In this document: positions 24,792 through 37,810 of the stretch, piece after piece
How positions within the stretch are numbered: position 1 is the stretch's first letter
Layout of the letters: the number at the start of each line of letters is the position of its first letter
Source: Cycas panzhihuaensis
Taxonomy: Eukaryota; Cycadophyta
Assembly: GCA_023213395.1 (NCBI GenBank)
Contig: CM041465.1
Coordinates: 190,099,741 to 190,163,740 of the forward strand
DNA length: 64,000 bases
Direction of reading: 5' to 3'
Program-made: the position numbers and the translations under genes
The notes under the pieces: model-generated
The model's database searches: none
What the model was told of the DNA's origin: nothing
Seen by the model: only the letters and a program-made list of their open reading frames with translations

Positions 24792-25860
24792 AACTTGTCC
24801 ATATTGGATTCCTTGCATATCTTATATCCCTTATCCTATATTCATACTAACTAATTAAATTGCCATTTTCTGCATAACCCTCTCATAGACTTTTATTATA
24901 TTCTTTGTCCTCGCTTATTATTCACATAAACTTTATCTTATTGTTCCTAAATTGTTTCCCTTCTTTTGAACCAAATCCACATGGACTAAATATAGGAATC
25001 CATAATACATGCACTTCAAGATCTACCATATGGAAGGTATTATATATTAGCATATAAGGAATCTCTAAATTTAAAAATGACATTTGTTAAATCCTAAATT
25101 TAAAAATGCACTGAGAGTGAAACATTTTAAGAAGGACAAATTATTGCACTCTATTCTTACTATGGAGGATTGAGCTATGGCTAAGTTAATTAAGTGGGAT
25201 TGATCCCTAAATATATGTTCTATTTTCCAATGGAAGATAAATCATGGTTGCAATGACATTAGCTTGTACTAATGCTTTTAAGGCAAAACATGCAAAGGGG
25301 AGGGGGAGATGTTTTGTTTCTATCTCCTTAATTGGTTAAGGTATCTTTAAAATCTTATACTTTACAATTATGGTTTCAAATATATGATATCAAATTGTTA
25401 TGTATAGAACATGGTGTAGATCTATATATTAACTTTGAAATAAGTAGTTGCAAACCTCAAAGACATATTGTATAATAAAAACTAATTTTAAACATGAATT
25501 TATAAATATAAATTATCAGAGGTTATTGCTTAAGTTAACCCTAGTTTGAAATAATTAATAATTTAAATGTTCACCCATATATATACTGAATTGATAGGTC
25601 ATATGAAAGAATTAAATATCAGAGTTTATTATTTTTCTTTGCTCTTTTGAAAATTCAATTCCCTAAAATATGGGCAATTATTATAGAAGTTGATTTTATA
25701 AATGTTTTGTAATGAAAGTATTAAATATTATTTTATTACATTATGAAATTATAATATTTGTTATCATTTTAATACTTGTTTTTAATATAATTTAAAATTG
25801 TTATTAATATTCTATTACTTATAATGTTAAATACTTATAATATTAAAATATTTATATTAC
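24792..25860. other. Unassigned AT-rich sequence, pyrimidine-rich at first
   Basis: Continues the pyrimidine-rich tract interrupted by the gypsy element (to about 25010), then plain AT-rich DNA. A short internal duplication of TAAATTTAAAAATG occurs near 25063 and 25096. No ORF or family motif. Confidence 0.4.
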
Positions 25861-26013
25861 AGGTTAGGCGCTAGGGCACATTAATAGGTATCTATCTTAC
25901 GGTGTTGGAAGTCACATGTTCGACCCTTAAACGGGGTTATAGGAGAGGATTGGATGAAAGGGTGATAAACCTTGATAAGTAAGGATCCGATTCAATCTGC
26001 TTAGTACATACCA
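25861..26013 (+). mobile_element. Possible tRNA-derived SINE
   Basis: A compact, less AT-rich block with a polymerase III B-box-like GTTCGACCC (25918-25926) in the context GGAAGTCACATGTTCGACCC, a tRNA TpsiC-arm look. The A box is weak. It ends in a long (AT)n run, which can serve as a SINE tail. Could also be a decayed tRNA fragment. No target duplication identified. Confidence 0.35.
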
Positions 26014-26016
26014 TAA

Positions 26017-27680
<1,664 letters not shown>

Positions 27681-27689
27681 TCTTATAAT

Positions 27690-28160
27690 CTATTAGTAAA
27701 TCTATTATATTTGAGTACAGTCAATGCTCCATTGTGATGGACATTCTAAGGCCATTTTAATTGATGAAGCAACTACAATCAAGTGGCCTATGTGGATGAA
27801 GTTCTTTAACCTTCCATATATTTACGACTACTTCTTGATTGTCTTACCACTCCTCTTGGCTGATTACATTATAAACATCTAGAATGTCAATTTAGTAGCC
27901 AACCCCACCTTAGACTTTGTCCATAGTCTAACTTAGCTAAATCTCTTTTAGAGGAAATCTCCATTTATATTTGATAAAACATAGTTATTTAAAATTTGTA
28001 ATATCACAACATATCCTATGCATGTTTTGGTGTTGCAAGTTTAGTCACTTTGCTAAACCCCATTTATTTCTTATCTCTAAGGTTCAACCTCAAATAAACA
28101 AAAGAAAAGAGATGGACAAAAGGAAAGTATTAGAAAAAGTAAAAGAGATGGCCTAACTTT
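27690..28160 (+). pseudogene. LINE ORF1 (DUF4283/CCHC) remnant
   Basis: Frame-hopping translation gives a KAILIDEATTIKWP stretch (normally G..L.ID..T near the end of DUF4283) at about 27755, an LPLLLADYI block near 27850, an NLAKSLLEEI-like run near 27930, and a knuckle-like CCKFSHFAKPH near 28045, in the order seen in plant L1 ORF1 proteins. ORF1 binds LINE RNA. Very decayed; the assignment rests on motif order. Confidence 0.4.
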
Positions 28161-28169
28161 TGTAATCTC

Positions 28170-28425
28170 AACTATTTTCTTCACCCCAATGCACAAACTG
28201 CCACCCTTTGACATGGTTCCTCATGGCGATATTTCATTATGTTTTGTTAAAAACACCCCATTGAACCTTATAATGAGAATAAATAATAGACGTATATTTC
28301 TAAGTCCATGAAATGCCATTCATTTATTGATATATAAAATTCTCAACATCAACATTCAATAACTCTTCTTCTAAGAATTATCATATAAATCCCTTATTGA
28401 TTTGATTCTCTTCTAGTTACCCTCA
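28170..28425. other. Spacer, nothing recognised
   Basis: AT-rich sequence between the LINE ORF1 remnant and a C-rich tract. Confidence 0.35.
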
Positions 28426-28509
28426 CCCCACTCGCTACCCCCCAACCACCCTCCAACCCACTTCTCCCCCTTGACCCTCGCCCCCACTCCCGCCCCCCCC
28501 CCCCCTCGG
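28426..28509 (+). repeat. C-rich tract ending in (C)14
   Basis: About 80 bp dominated by C runs separated by A, T or G, in otherwise AT-rich DNA. The minus strand is G-run rich and could form quadruplexes. Confidence 0.85.
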
Positions 28510-28624
28510 CATCATCCCTCCAATCACCAAATAATTTAGGATTACTTTAAAATTAAGTTTATTATTTAAGAGATTCTCAACAAAATTTAAAGCATTCTAC
28601 AAATTCTTTCTTGGAGGAAGTTGG

Positions 28625-28990
28625 TGAAATAAGCCTACTAAGAACAAATAATAAAATAATAATGAATTAGAAATATATAGCTTATAGAGATGTCAAATAA
28701 ATGATTAGAAATATATGACAAGTAATGAGATAAATACCAAGTATCAAAGTGTCAAATAAGGAAATTAATCCATTGTCCCCCCCCCCCCCCCCCCCAAAAA
28801 AAAAAAAGGATCAGAAGTATTACTTAGCATAACTCCTATATTTATAGATAAAATAATGGGATTTTTATACAACTGACTTTAACAATCATTAAAATAATAA
28901 AGGCCAATTATAATCCTTCCCTCTTTAAAATATTTGAACCTTGAAATTTTTTATTTTTCTACCTTATCCTTAATAGATCCATGACTTAAA
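28625..28990 (-). repeat. Minus-strand LTR relic, copy 3
   Basis: Colinear with 13871-14160 and 44022-44290: ATGCCAAGTACCAAAGT-like block, a TATTTATAG... promoter-like block and TTAAAATAATAAAGGC. Carries a (C)19(A)12 run at 28777-28807 not seen in the other copies. Confidence 0.6.
28777..28807 (+). repeat. Homopolymer pair (C)19(A)12
   Basis: Nineteen C followed by twelve A. Length in such runs is unreliable in sequencing. Confidence 0.9.
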
Positions 28991-30228
28991 ATGCTTCACC
29001 TGGAAAGTGTAGGAGAGAAATGAACATCTTTAGCCTACCACTTACTAAAGATAGGATACCATAGACACTCTACCCATCTTTACATCATTTTATAGAATTA
29101 ATTGATATTTATTTACTTTGTATTAATGATGACTTATCTTGGGTAACCTTTATATAAGATCTTATATGTGGAAGATCTTGGGACCATTATGTTATAAATT
29201 CAACTTGTTTGAGATCCTTTGTCTTATTTCTATATTTCATCCATATGGAATTATCCTTAGGAAAGGTGAATATCTTTGAAAGTAAGAAATGAGGCAAGAT
29301 ATTTTATAATAGAAATTGGAGTGATCATCGTGGTAAGAATCTCATATAGATGAGAATTTTAGTAAGGAATATAAGAGAAAAATACATCAAGGATGGAGAT
29401 GGAATGGAACTTAAGGTTAAGAAGGATGGAGTGGTTTAAAAGCAGTATGATATAAGAAGGTATACAATACATGTAATTTGAGAGTGAGATGGTATAGTTA
29501 GGTAATGGTGATAAAATATATTATATTAAGAGTCCAACAATATGGGGTATAGTGTGTTAGTATAAAAGACATGAGAGATATGGTATAGGGGATAAATATG
29601 AAGTATATAAGAAAGGTATGTAGGTAATTAAATATAGGATAAAAGAAATAAGGTGTTGCACTACTTGTAACTCAGTTAATTAATCATAGTAGTTAGACAT
29701 TAATTAAACTTAATAACTAGTTTTACATTTAAAAATTTAGTAGGAGATTAAAATCTACTACATAAGGGATAAGGATGACTTACAAGTTCAAGGGCTAAGT
29801 GCATATAGATGTAGTGTGTGAGGAATGAAGGTTGAAGTAGGGATGACAATGGATTAAATTAATATGGACTAACAATAATGTTAAGGATTGAAACATATAA
29901 AGAGTTTATTTAGGAATAGTACGTATGAGGTAGGAGGAGCACTAAGAGTTTTATATAGGTAAAAGGGAATAATGTAGAAGATGCATATTAAAGTGGGGTT
30001 AATGATAAGCATCTTATAAGCATGGGAAAGAGAGACAAAAGGAAAGGATATGGAAGTATAGGTATGAAAAGGGAATATAAGGGGTATAAGGTACCAATGA
30101 GATTAGGAGATGGTACAGGCATCAGTACTATGTAGAAAAAGAAGAGAGTGAGGGTTAGATGATATGATGGAAATTCTTCAAGGATACACATCAAGGACAG
30201 ATTTATTAGACATGAGTAAAATGAAGTG
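28991..30228. other. Unassigned; purine-rich plus strand from ~29440
   Basis: From about 29440 the plus strand is purine-rich with many GGTATA, AGGATA and GAGGTA words. This is the reverse-complement composition of the tracts at 15000-15281 and 45090-45405. It continues at 35245-35830 after the inserted copia derivative. No ORF. Confidence 0.4.
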
Positions 30229-30233
30229 TAACA

Positions 30234-30647
30234 TGAAGGAAAATATTCTTGCAGGAGAACAAGGCAAAATGTATATCAAATAACCATAAACCAATATTAC
30301 ATCAATACATCAATGTGTCACAATCACAATAGCATAAACCATGAAAGCGTTATTATTCAATCCATTGTAGTAGAAATGAGCATTACAAATTTCTTAAATG
30401 GAGGTGGTGTCTCAAGACACCAAGGTTGCACACCCTTTAATATTTATAATTTGGTGGAGGAGGAAAACTCCTCAACCCCTGAATTCAAAATAATAATAAA
30501 ATAATATTAACTTAACTCAAATGAAACTAACTCAACTTACGTTAACTTATGTTGACATGTTGAGCATCACATGTCTAAATTGAAGATGGTGAGATGTACA
30601 ATCCTATTTGGAAGGTGGGAGTGGAGTGATGATAATTAACTCCAATA
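30234..30647 (-). repeat. 3' LTR of copia derivative
   Basis: TGAAGGAAAA...CTCCAATA on the plus strand; equal in length to the partner and very similar throughout. Confidence 0.9.
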
Positions 30648-30661
30648 TTCTCCCCCTTAAT
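30648..30661 (-). promoter_or_regulatory. Polypurine tract of copia derivative
   Basis: Minus strand ATTAAGGGGGAGAA lies directly before the 3' LTR start. Confidence 0.7.
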
Positions 30662-31345
30662 GTCATCACAAACACTTGTATCTTTTCCTTAAACTTATGG
30701 AACTTGTACTTAAAAAAAACTTTAAAATTCTAATGTTGATTAACATACTTCAACCTTCTTGTAAAATATATCTCTTTACTAAGGAATGATAAAAAGAAAC
30801 TGTAAGTAGATGATGCTTGATTCAAGTGTATATGTATAGATGCAACTTTGACTTTGTCAACTGGAACATTGAGAAAATTTTGAATTTGAACTTTATCTTT
30901 TGTAATCTTTATGCTCTGAACAATTATCATATCATCAGGTTCATTCTTTGTCATATCATCACATTCATTCTTTGTGATGTCAAATGATTCATTTTCATTC
31001 TCCCTCTCAAATGGAGGATCAAATCCTTATGCAACAAGTTGGTCCTACATTTGATCTGAATATTTATTGGTTTTGTCATCATGATCTACCTATTCTGTCG
31101 CTTGTCTCACATGCTCATCAAAAATATCATCAAATACATGGAGGGTGTCTCCCCCATAAGTAGAAATCAATACATTTCAAACTAATTTAGAACTTGTTAA
31201 TTTAGAAACCTTTGAAAAATCATCATCATTCATAGTGCAAAATAACAAACCTAAAACTTCATTATCTTTTCTAAAATGTTCTTTAATGCTAAGGTCACAT
31301 TCATGTTGTAAATACTTTAAAAGATTATGTTTAATAAAGTAAGTT
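30655..31345 (-). pseudogene. Fused gag / RNase H-tail remnant of copia derivative
   Basis: One minus-strand frame reads about 220 codons with four stops, three at likely Gln codons and one TGA at a likely Trp. The first third (31345-31130) has MNDDDFSKVSKLTSSKLV then an ISTYGGDT motif, like the copia gag UBN2 domain. An acidic linker has a LVAQGFDPPFE-like motif. The end KYKFHKFKEK followed by FVMTLRG resembles the copia C-terminus after the DIFTK.LS motif. So gag appears joined to the pol end by deletion. The right-edge copy (63653-64000) shares the linker and tail. Confidence 0.5.
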
Positions 31346-33133
31346 TACATGGTGTCATACCATTGTGAAAAGTTATGGCCATTGCAAATGGAAAATTGTG
31401 CCATTTTAGCAAAGAAACTTTAGTACATAAAAAGTATGCTTTTATCAAATTAAAAGAGTCAATAAATGAGTAAACTTGTATGACATCAAATATACTTTTC
31501 AAAAGAAATATAATGTCTTTTGAAAATAAACAAACTAAATGTAATAAGGAAAAAATGAATATAGAAGTAATTTTAAAATCATATACCAATATTCTTTTAA
31601 CAATATAAATCTGAAATAAGATGATTTTCTACAAATGAATAAATGATAATTTTTAATATAATAAATACTTAGGCTTGATGATAATATATAATGCTGGAAA
31701 AACTGAAATATATGTATATTTTACTTTGAAAGATAAGGAGTATGATGAAACTTTTTAAAAGAAGGGTTAGATGACAACCTTAAGTTTAACGGCTTCAAAA
31801 ATATACTAAATGATATCAGAATGATGTGAAACTTTATGAGTGTGAAGATTAACAAAATATAAATCTAACAAAATTGACTGTTTTAAAAACGGGTTCAAAT
31901 AAGTCAAGATTTGAATGATACAAGTGTACACACCTCCTTTTGAGGCCTAATAGGAGTAAGGAGCTCAAAATTGCATAAAATTGCTAATAAAACTTTAGAA
32001 AGTGTTGAAAAATGATCAAATATGTTTGTAAAACTATTAAATATTTGTTTGGTTAAAAAATTTTAAAAAATTTTATATGAAAATATGCGAAAAATGACAG
32101 ATTGAGGCTAGTAAGTAGTCCAATTTTAATAGATTTAAAAATAAATAAAAACAACTTAAAATGGATGAAAAACTATATCAGTTCGAAGGGGAATAAGTCA
32201 GCTTCCCAGTGAAGCTGACAGAATTAAATTTGGATGTTAAACAGAAAAATTACAGTAAAAACAATAATAAGTACCTTTATATAAAAATATTAAAAAAATG
32301 CTAAAAAGCACTAAAATGTCAATTTCAATGATTAAATTAATAGTCAAAATAAATTCTAAAAAATAAAATAAAATATGGGTTTTGAATTTTATTGAACTAG
32401 ATCAACGTAGAATAAATTTGGGCTAAAAATAGTTTCCAGCTAATGAAAGTCAACCAGTTCAAAAAGCGATTTTGTAAAAAATTGAAAAAAGGCTAAAAGA
32501 AAGAGAAATCGACTTTAAATTGACTAAAATGGTGTCAAATCTGCACCAGATTGATCATTTGACCAGTTAAAAATGATCTATAGAAAAAATATAATCCAAT
32601 GAAGTTGGTTTCATCTGAAACTGATGAGCCAATGAGGAGTTATAGAAAAAAAATGCCAATAACTCTATGTAAAATAAAAAATTAAAAAAAATAAGAGGTA
32701 AAAATTTATATTGTTAAGATAACTTTCTCAGAATATGGGTCTAAAGATAGACTGGATAGGGATTGAACCCAAGACTTGTCAAAAAATAATCCCCTCTGTT
32801 GCTAGGAGAGTGAACTCACTCGTCGAGTTTTAAACCAACAAACTTTTAAAAAATATAAAATAAGGTTGAATGTCATATTACAAAGGTATATGGTCAGGGG
32901 CCAAACTAAAGAAGACTTAGATCCAAAATACTGGACCTCAAAATATATCCAATAAAGTTTAATTTCTTCAAAAACTTTATAAAAAATATGTGAATTAAAA
33001 AATAATACCGTCCTAAATATGTAGAAACTAGGCAAAACACAATGAAATACAATCAAAGGAGTAGTTGGAATCCTAAATATAAGATGGTCCAGTCTAAATA
33101 TAAAGTACCATAAATATTCTGATCAATTGATTA

Positions 33134-33198
<65 letters not shown>

Positions 33199-34810
33199 AA
33201 GTAAAAAATGAAAAGAAAAGAAATGGGCCGATGACTATTATGTAGTTGTCAATGGATTTGCAAAGCAAAACCACGGCTAAACGCTGAGGATCTATGGTTG
33301 GGACTACTTTGAATACAATTGTTATGGCAGTGATGGTAATGACAAGAGAATGGAGGCCAGATTTTTGCTTCTCTTCATTTTGGGGGATCTGTGAGCAAAA
33401 CTATCTTGGATCTTGTTGCTTGGATTGGATGCAACGAAACACGAACTTGTTGGGGATGTCTTGACATTGACAGTCAAACGTCAAGATGTGGTATGCAAAT
33501 CTATACAGATCTATCACATAATACATAGATCTCCTAATATTTGAATATACTAGTTAATATAACAGTATGCGTTCTCTGAATATTAATTAGTTCTCTGAAT
33601 ATACTAAGTTACAGAGTTCTTTGAGATAAGGGGAAGAACAGTAGGAATGATTGAGACGTTGGACAGAAGGTGTGAGTGATCGTTTGGCGAAGTCGGAGCC
33701 TGTGGGTAACAAAGAGTTAAGAGGCAAACACACCCTTGGTGGGGAAGAAGCAGAGAATACAAAAGCCTCAACGGCGGGTATGGACAGTGCAACGACATAA
33801 ACAATGAAGAATGGACAGACAAGGAATCGACAGGTACGAATGTAGTTGTTGAACGGATGGGCAGACAGATGCAATTGTTAAATAGGGAAGAGACTGCGTG
33901 GGGAAGGAGGGCTGAACTCAATTACAAGTACAACAAGTTACTAGATAGAAGAAGGAAATATTAGCAGTAGGGCTAAATTTAACGGCTGAACAGTGAACAG
34001 ACCATAGGGGGGAAGAACGGCTTCCACTGCATGGGGGAAGCAGTCATATTAAAGGGAAATAAAGGCAAGAAGATGGGGAACAGGTTCCTCCTAAATGGGG
34101 TCTGGTTTAGATCAAGTGAAGAACGTTGAGAACAGGTTCAAACTGAAAATGATCACAAATAGAAAGATGATAATAGTCTGCAGAATGATGGGTCAATGAA
34201 GGAAGTTTCTAAGGTGGGGAGTGAGCCCAAGGATTCTTCAAAGAGCAATAATGTTGTAGGAAAAAACTTCAAGTATAAAGATCAGACAAACGAATACTAA
34301 GCTATAAATAAATTCAAAGAAATGCTTTATAAAACAGTCACAAAATAAAGAATGATCCTTTGAATATATTTACAAACATATATTAAATGAGTACCAAAAT
34401 ATATAGTGTGGGTATTGCATATACTGTAGGCTAGTGGAGGTCTCCTAATAATGTCAAGCATAAAGAGAACACTGAGGGCATAGAAGACTAGATTGAAATA
34501 GTAATACAAGTGCACATAGATGCATTAATGGAGCCAGAAACAAAGTAAAAATTTTAAAGTCTATCAAAGAAATTTATTTATTTATTTATATCTTGAATAT
34601 CAAAGTACGAAAAACCTAGTAAACTGTGATAGGATTGTTGTGCAGACTTCTGAGCAAGAGAACATCTTTCACAATAGATGAAACTTCAATCCATCTTCTC
34701 CAGTGAATAGGCGTGCTTGCCAGGATCTCAACTAGTAGTCATATACAAATGTTTTGCCAGATATATAACAATATAAATTAGAAAATAAGCAAAAGTATCA
34801 ACTCCAACTT
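31346..34810 (-). other. Long leader of copia derivative
   Basis: No domain recognised. The half nearest gag (31350-33130) is AT-rich. The part 33200-34080 is clearly richer in G+C and CpG and holds two overlapping minus-strand open stretches (33921-33604, 33874-33587) without family resemblance. An (AT)30 run separates the halves. A weak tRNA-like B-box complement lies at 32759-32770. Confidence 0.5.
33137..33196. repeat. (AT)n microsatellite
   Basis: Thirty or so uninterrupted AT units within the leader. Confidence 0.97.
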
Positions 34811-34823
34811 GGCTCTGATACCA
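34811..34823 (-). promoter_or_regulatory. Primer-binding site (tRNA-iMet)
   Basis: TGGTATCAGAGCC on the minus strand, perfect complement of the initiator tRNA-Met end, two bases from the 5' LTR. Confidence 0.93.
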
Positions 34824-34825
34824 AC

Positions 34826-35239
34826 TGAAGGAAAATATACTTGTAGGAGAACAGGGCAGAATGTATATCAAATAACCATAAACTAATATTACATCAATAC
34901 ATCAATGTGTCACAATCACAATAGCATAAACTATGAAAGCATTATTGTTCAATCCATTGTAGCAGAAATGATCATTACAAATTTCTTAAATAGAGATGGT
35001 GTCTCAAGACACTAGGGTTGCACACCCCTTAATATTTATAATTTGTTGGAGGAGGGAAACTCCTCAACCCCTAAATTTAAAATAATAATAAAATAATGTT
35101 AACTTAACTCAAATGAAACTAACTCAACTTACCTTAACTTACCTTAACATGTTGAGCATCACATGTCTAAATTGAAGATGGTGAGATGTCCGATCTTGGT
35201 TGGAAGGTGGGAGTGGAGTGATGACAATTAACTCCAACA
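34826..35239 (-). repeat. 5' LTR of copia derivative
   Basis: 414 bp, between the primer site and the TAACA duplication. Confidence 0.9.
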
Positions 35240-35244
35240 TAACA

Positions 35245-36866
35245 ATGAGTTATAATAAGAGTGATATTAGGAAGTGGCATATATAAGGAATTGAGAGGAG
35301 TATAAGGTTTGTGAATGAGAGATATCAATTAACAACTCATATAAGTAACCAATAAGGACTAGTGAAAGAGATATATGAGAATTATAAATGAGGGTGTTAT
35401 TGATAAACGGTAAGTGAGATGGGATCTATGAGAAATCTTAGGGAATGAGTGGTTTAAATGAAACAAGAGATAAGGGTGATATACTCCTTATGAGATATGG
35501 GTCTCGATAAGGGCATATGGATGGGGTATAAAAAGTAGCATATAAGGATTAGTAAGAGGGGTGATGGAGGATATAAACATTAATTATAGGATAATATTAA
35601 GGTGGTTAGAGAAAAAGTGAAGCCTTATACAAGAGATGTATGCTAATAGAACTAGGAAATAATGAGAGTAGGGGGTTAGCAAGAGGATGAGGGATAACAT
35701 GATGCAATTTTTTCCTTGTTGGTTTTCTATATAATGAATTATAGTGATAAAAAGGCAATAATTAAAGGGTCTTATGTGGAAGTAGGATTTCACTTATGAA
35801 AATATTAGATTGAGGGCCTTAAGGTATAATTTTACTTTAGGCTTTTATTGAATGAAATCTTGTAATACTACACAATATGAAAATTCAAAGTAAATAATGT
35901 AAAAGAATAAGATTTAAACTCATAATAGTTTCTTTATTAAACTTGATATGTTGCTCTAATTTTATAATTAATTCTTCTTCATCCCATCACCATGTAGAAT
36001 CTTTTTCACTTACTTCATGGACCTTAACCAATTCCTCAATTTATTTAAGGATAAACTCTATCTCCTTAATAACTTACTCTTGAGTGTATTGTACTTTTTA
36101 TTTTACATGTAGGATTTTTTCTTTTATTTATTATTATTCTTTTAGTTTTTATTTTTTGATAATTATATTCAAATAAATGGTATGTGGTTATCTCTCCCTA
36201 TTTATTGGACATGATTTACCCTTGTAAATTTAAATGTAATATTCAATGAAGATTTTTGAGATATTTATTATATTTACCATAATAAATGCCTTTATGTAAC
36301 TTAATTTTGTAGTTTATTAATCAATAAGAAACTCAATAGAAATGATAGACAACCCCTTAATTATAACATATGATATAAAAATCTGATAGCAAAATGTGAA
36401 AATTTACTCACAACTATAAAATAAAGAACCTTAAAGATGGTTACTAATTAAAAGGATATTATTCTAATAATATTTTAATTTTAATATTTTGACCAATAAC
36501 CTTTCTAAATATTTTCCATTATTTTCTTATTTGGCTATACGAGTAATTATGGGATTATTCTTTGATTTAGTTATGTACATATTTATGGGATTGTTCTTTG
36601 ATTTAGCTATATGTATAGCGATTAATGAAAAAATCCTTCTATTATATAGGCAATAAGATGCTAAAAGAAGTATTCTAAGCACTATGAACATTTCGAAGAA
36701 TGTTGAACATAGGTAAATGCGATGCCATAAAAATCATAAGCTTAAAATGGAGTGAGGTCCCTAAAGAAGATGAATATCCACTCTAGCTATCTCAAGACAA
36801 GTATCCATATTGATAATACTCTCCTTATTCCCTTTAGGAATAATATTTTATCACTCTTTACATTTC
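35245..36866. other. Unassigned; purine-rich then AT-rich
   Basis: Continues the purine-rich plus strand of 29440-30228 to about 35830, then plain AT-rich DNA. A ~41-bp tandem duplication (GGGATTRTTCTTTGATTTAG core) lies at 36549-36612. No ORF. Confidence 0.4.
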
Positions 36867-36871
36867 AAAAT

Positions 36872-37389
36872 TGTTGGAATATGTGAATGCTTGAATAGAT
36901 TTTTTACATATATAATGTTTAATACTAATGTTCTAAACCAACATGTAAAATTAACTCATCAGATATATTGAGAGATGTGATATGCATATTTATTTATATA
37001 AACATACTATTAGATAATGTAAAGGATTAAGAGAAATGATAGGTTACTCATAAGATGACTGTTGATATAAATATATATACATACTACTTGAGAACTTGAA
37101 AAAGGAGGTATATTCATTCTGATAATAAAAGAAGAGATCCTAACTCTAACATTCTATTGTGATTTTTTTCACACTATATTTTTCACGTATAAATCAATTG
37201 TCTTTCAATTAGTGAATACTTATTACATGTTTGATCTACATTATACTTTATGATTCATGTTTATTATTTTATATGTATATACTCCTCATGATATGATTCA
37301 TATAAATTATACATTCTCGTTATATTTTTACTGCCTATGTTTACCACATTATAATATGATATCAAACTTAAATTCAAAATTCTCAAATA
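36872..37389 (+). repeat. TRIM-family 5' LTR
   Basis: TGTTGGAATATGTGAATG start; colinear with 41339-41790. The primer site expected after it is replaced by the inverted LTR. Confidence 0.7.
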
Positions 37390-37393
37390 CCAT

Positions 37394-37810
37394 GTTAGAA
37401 TTTAAAATTTAAGCTTAATATTATATTGTGATGTGGTGACTAGATATAATGAAATATAACAAGTATATAATATCATGAAAAATGTATATATGTAAAGTAA
37501 TATACACAAATCATAAAGTAAATAATAGATCAAACATACACTAAGTGATCACCATATGAGTCATAATAGATTTATATGTCAAAAACTCAATGTTAAAGAA
37601 AACCATGAGAGAAGGTGGAGTTTGGAGCTTCTCTTTGATAGAAAAATAAATGTATATTTTTATCTTAAGTTCTCAAGTGGTGTCTATATATAGTTATATC
37701 ATGAGTAGCCTATAATTTCTCTTGAGCCTTTACATCATCCAATAGTATTTTTATATGGATATATATGCATACCACATTTTTAATATATCTAATGACTGAG
37801 ATTATATTAA
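37394..37810 (-). repeat. Inverted TRIM-family LTR, truncated
   Basis: Begins TGTTAGAATTTAAA on the plus strand, the reverse complement of an LTR 3' end, four bases after the preceding LTR ends. Landmarks on the minus strand: TTGATCTA, ATATAAATCTATTATG and GGCTCAAGAGAAATTATAGG. It stops before the LTR's true 5' end. Confidence 0.7.

Larger units (their letters stand above)
30234..35239 (-). mobile_element. Copia deletion derivative, minus strand
   Basis: 5006 bp. LTRs of identical length (414 bp) at 30234-30647 and 34826-35239, primer site at 34811-34823, pyrimidine-rich complement of a polypurine tract at 30648, and a perfect target duplication TAACA (30229-30233 and 35240-35244). Inside, only a fused coding remnant near the 3' end (31345-30655) is recognisable: gag-like sequence, an acidic linker and an RNase H-type C-terminus. 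Most of pol is missing. The leader is about 3.4 kb. A relative enters the window at 63278. Confidence 0.88.

Noticed and set aside
32755-32810. tRNA-like B-box complement (GGGATTGAACCC) with an A-box-like sequence on the minus strand
   Set aside because: Spacing between the boxes (about 22 nt) is too short for a tRNA and no cloverleaf arms pair by eye.
33587-33921. Overlapping minus-strand open frames of 95 and 105 codons
   Set aside because: Two frames of the same GC-richer leader compete, neither has a recognisable domain, and they lie in an element leader. Kept only as a note on that leader.
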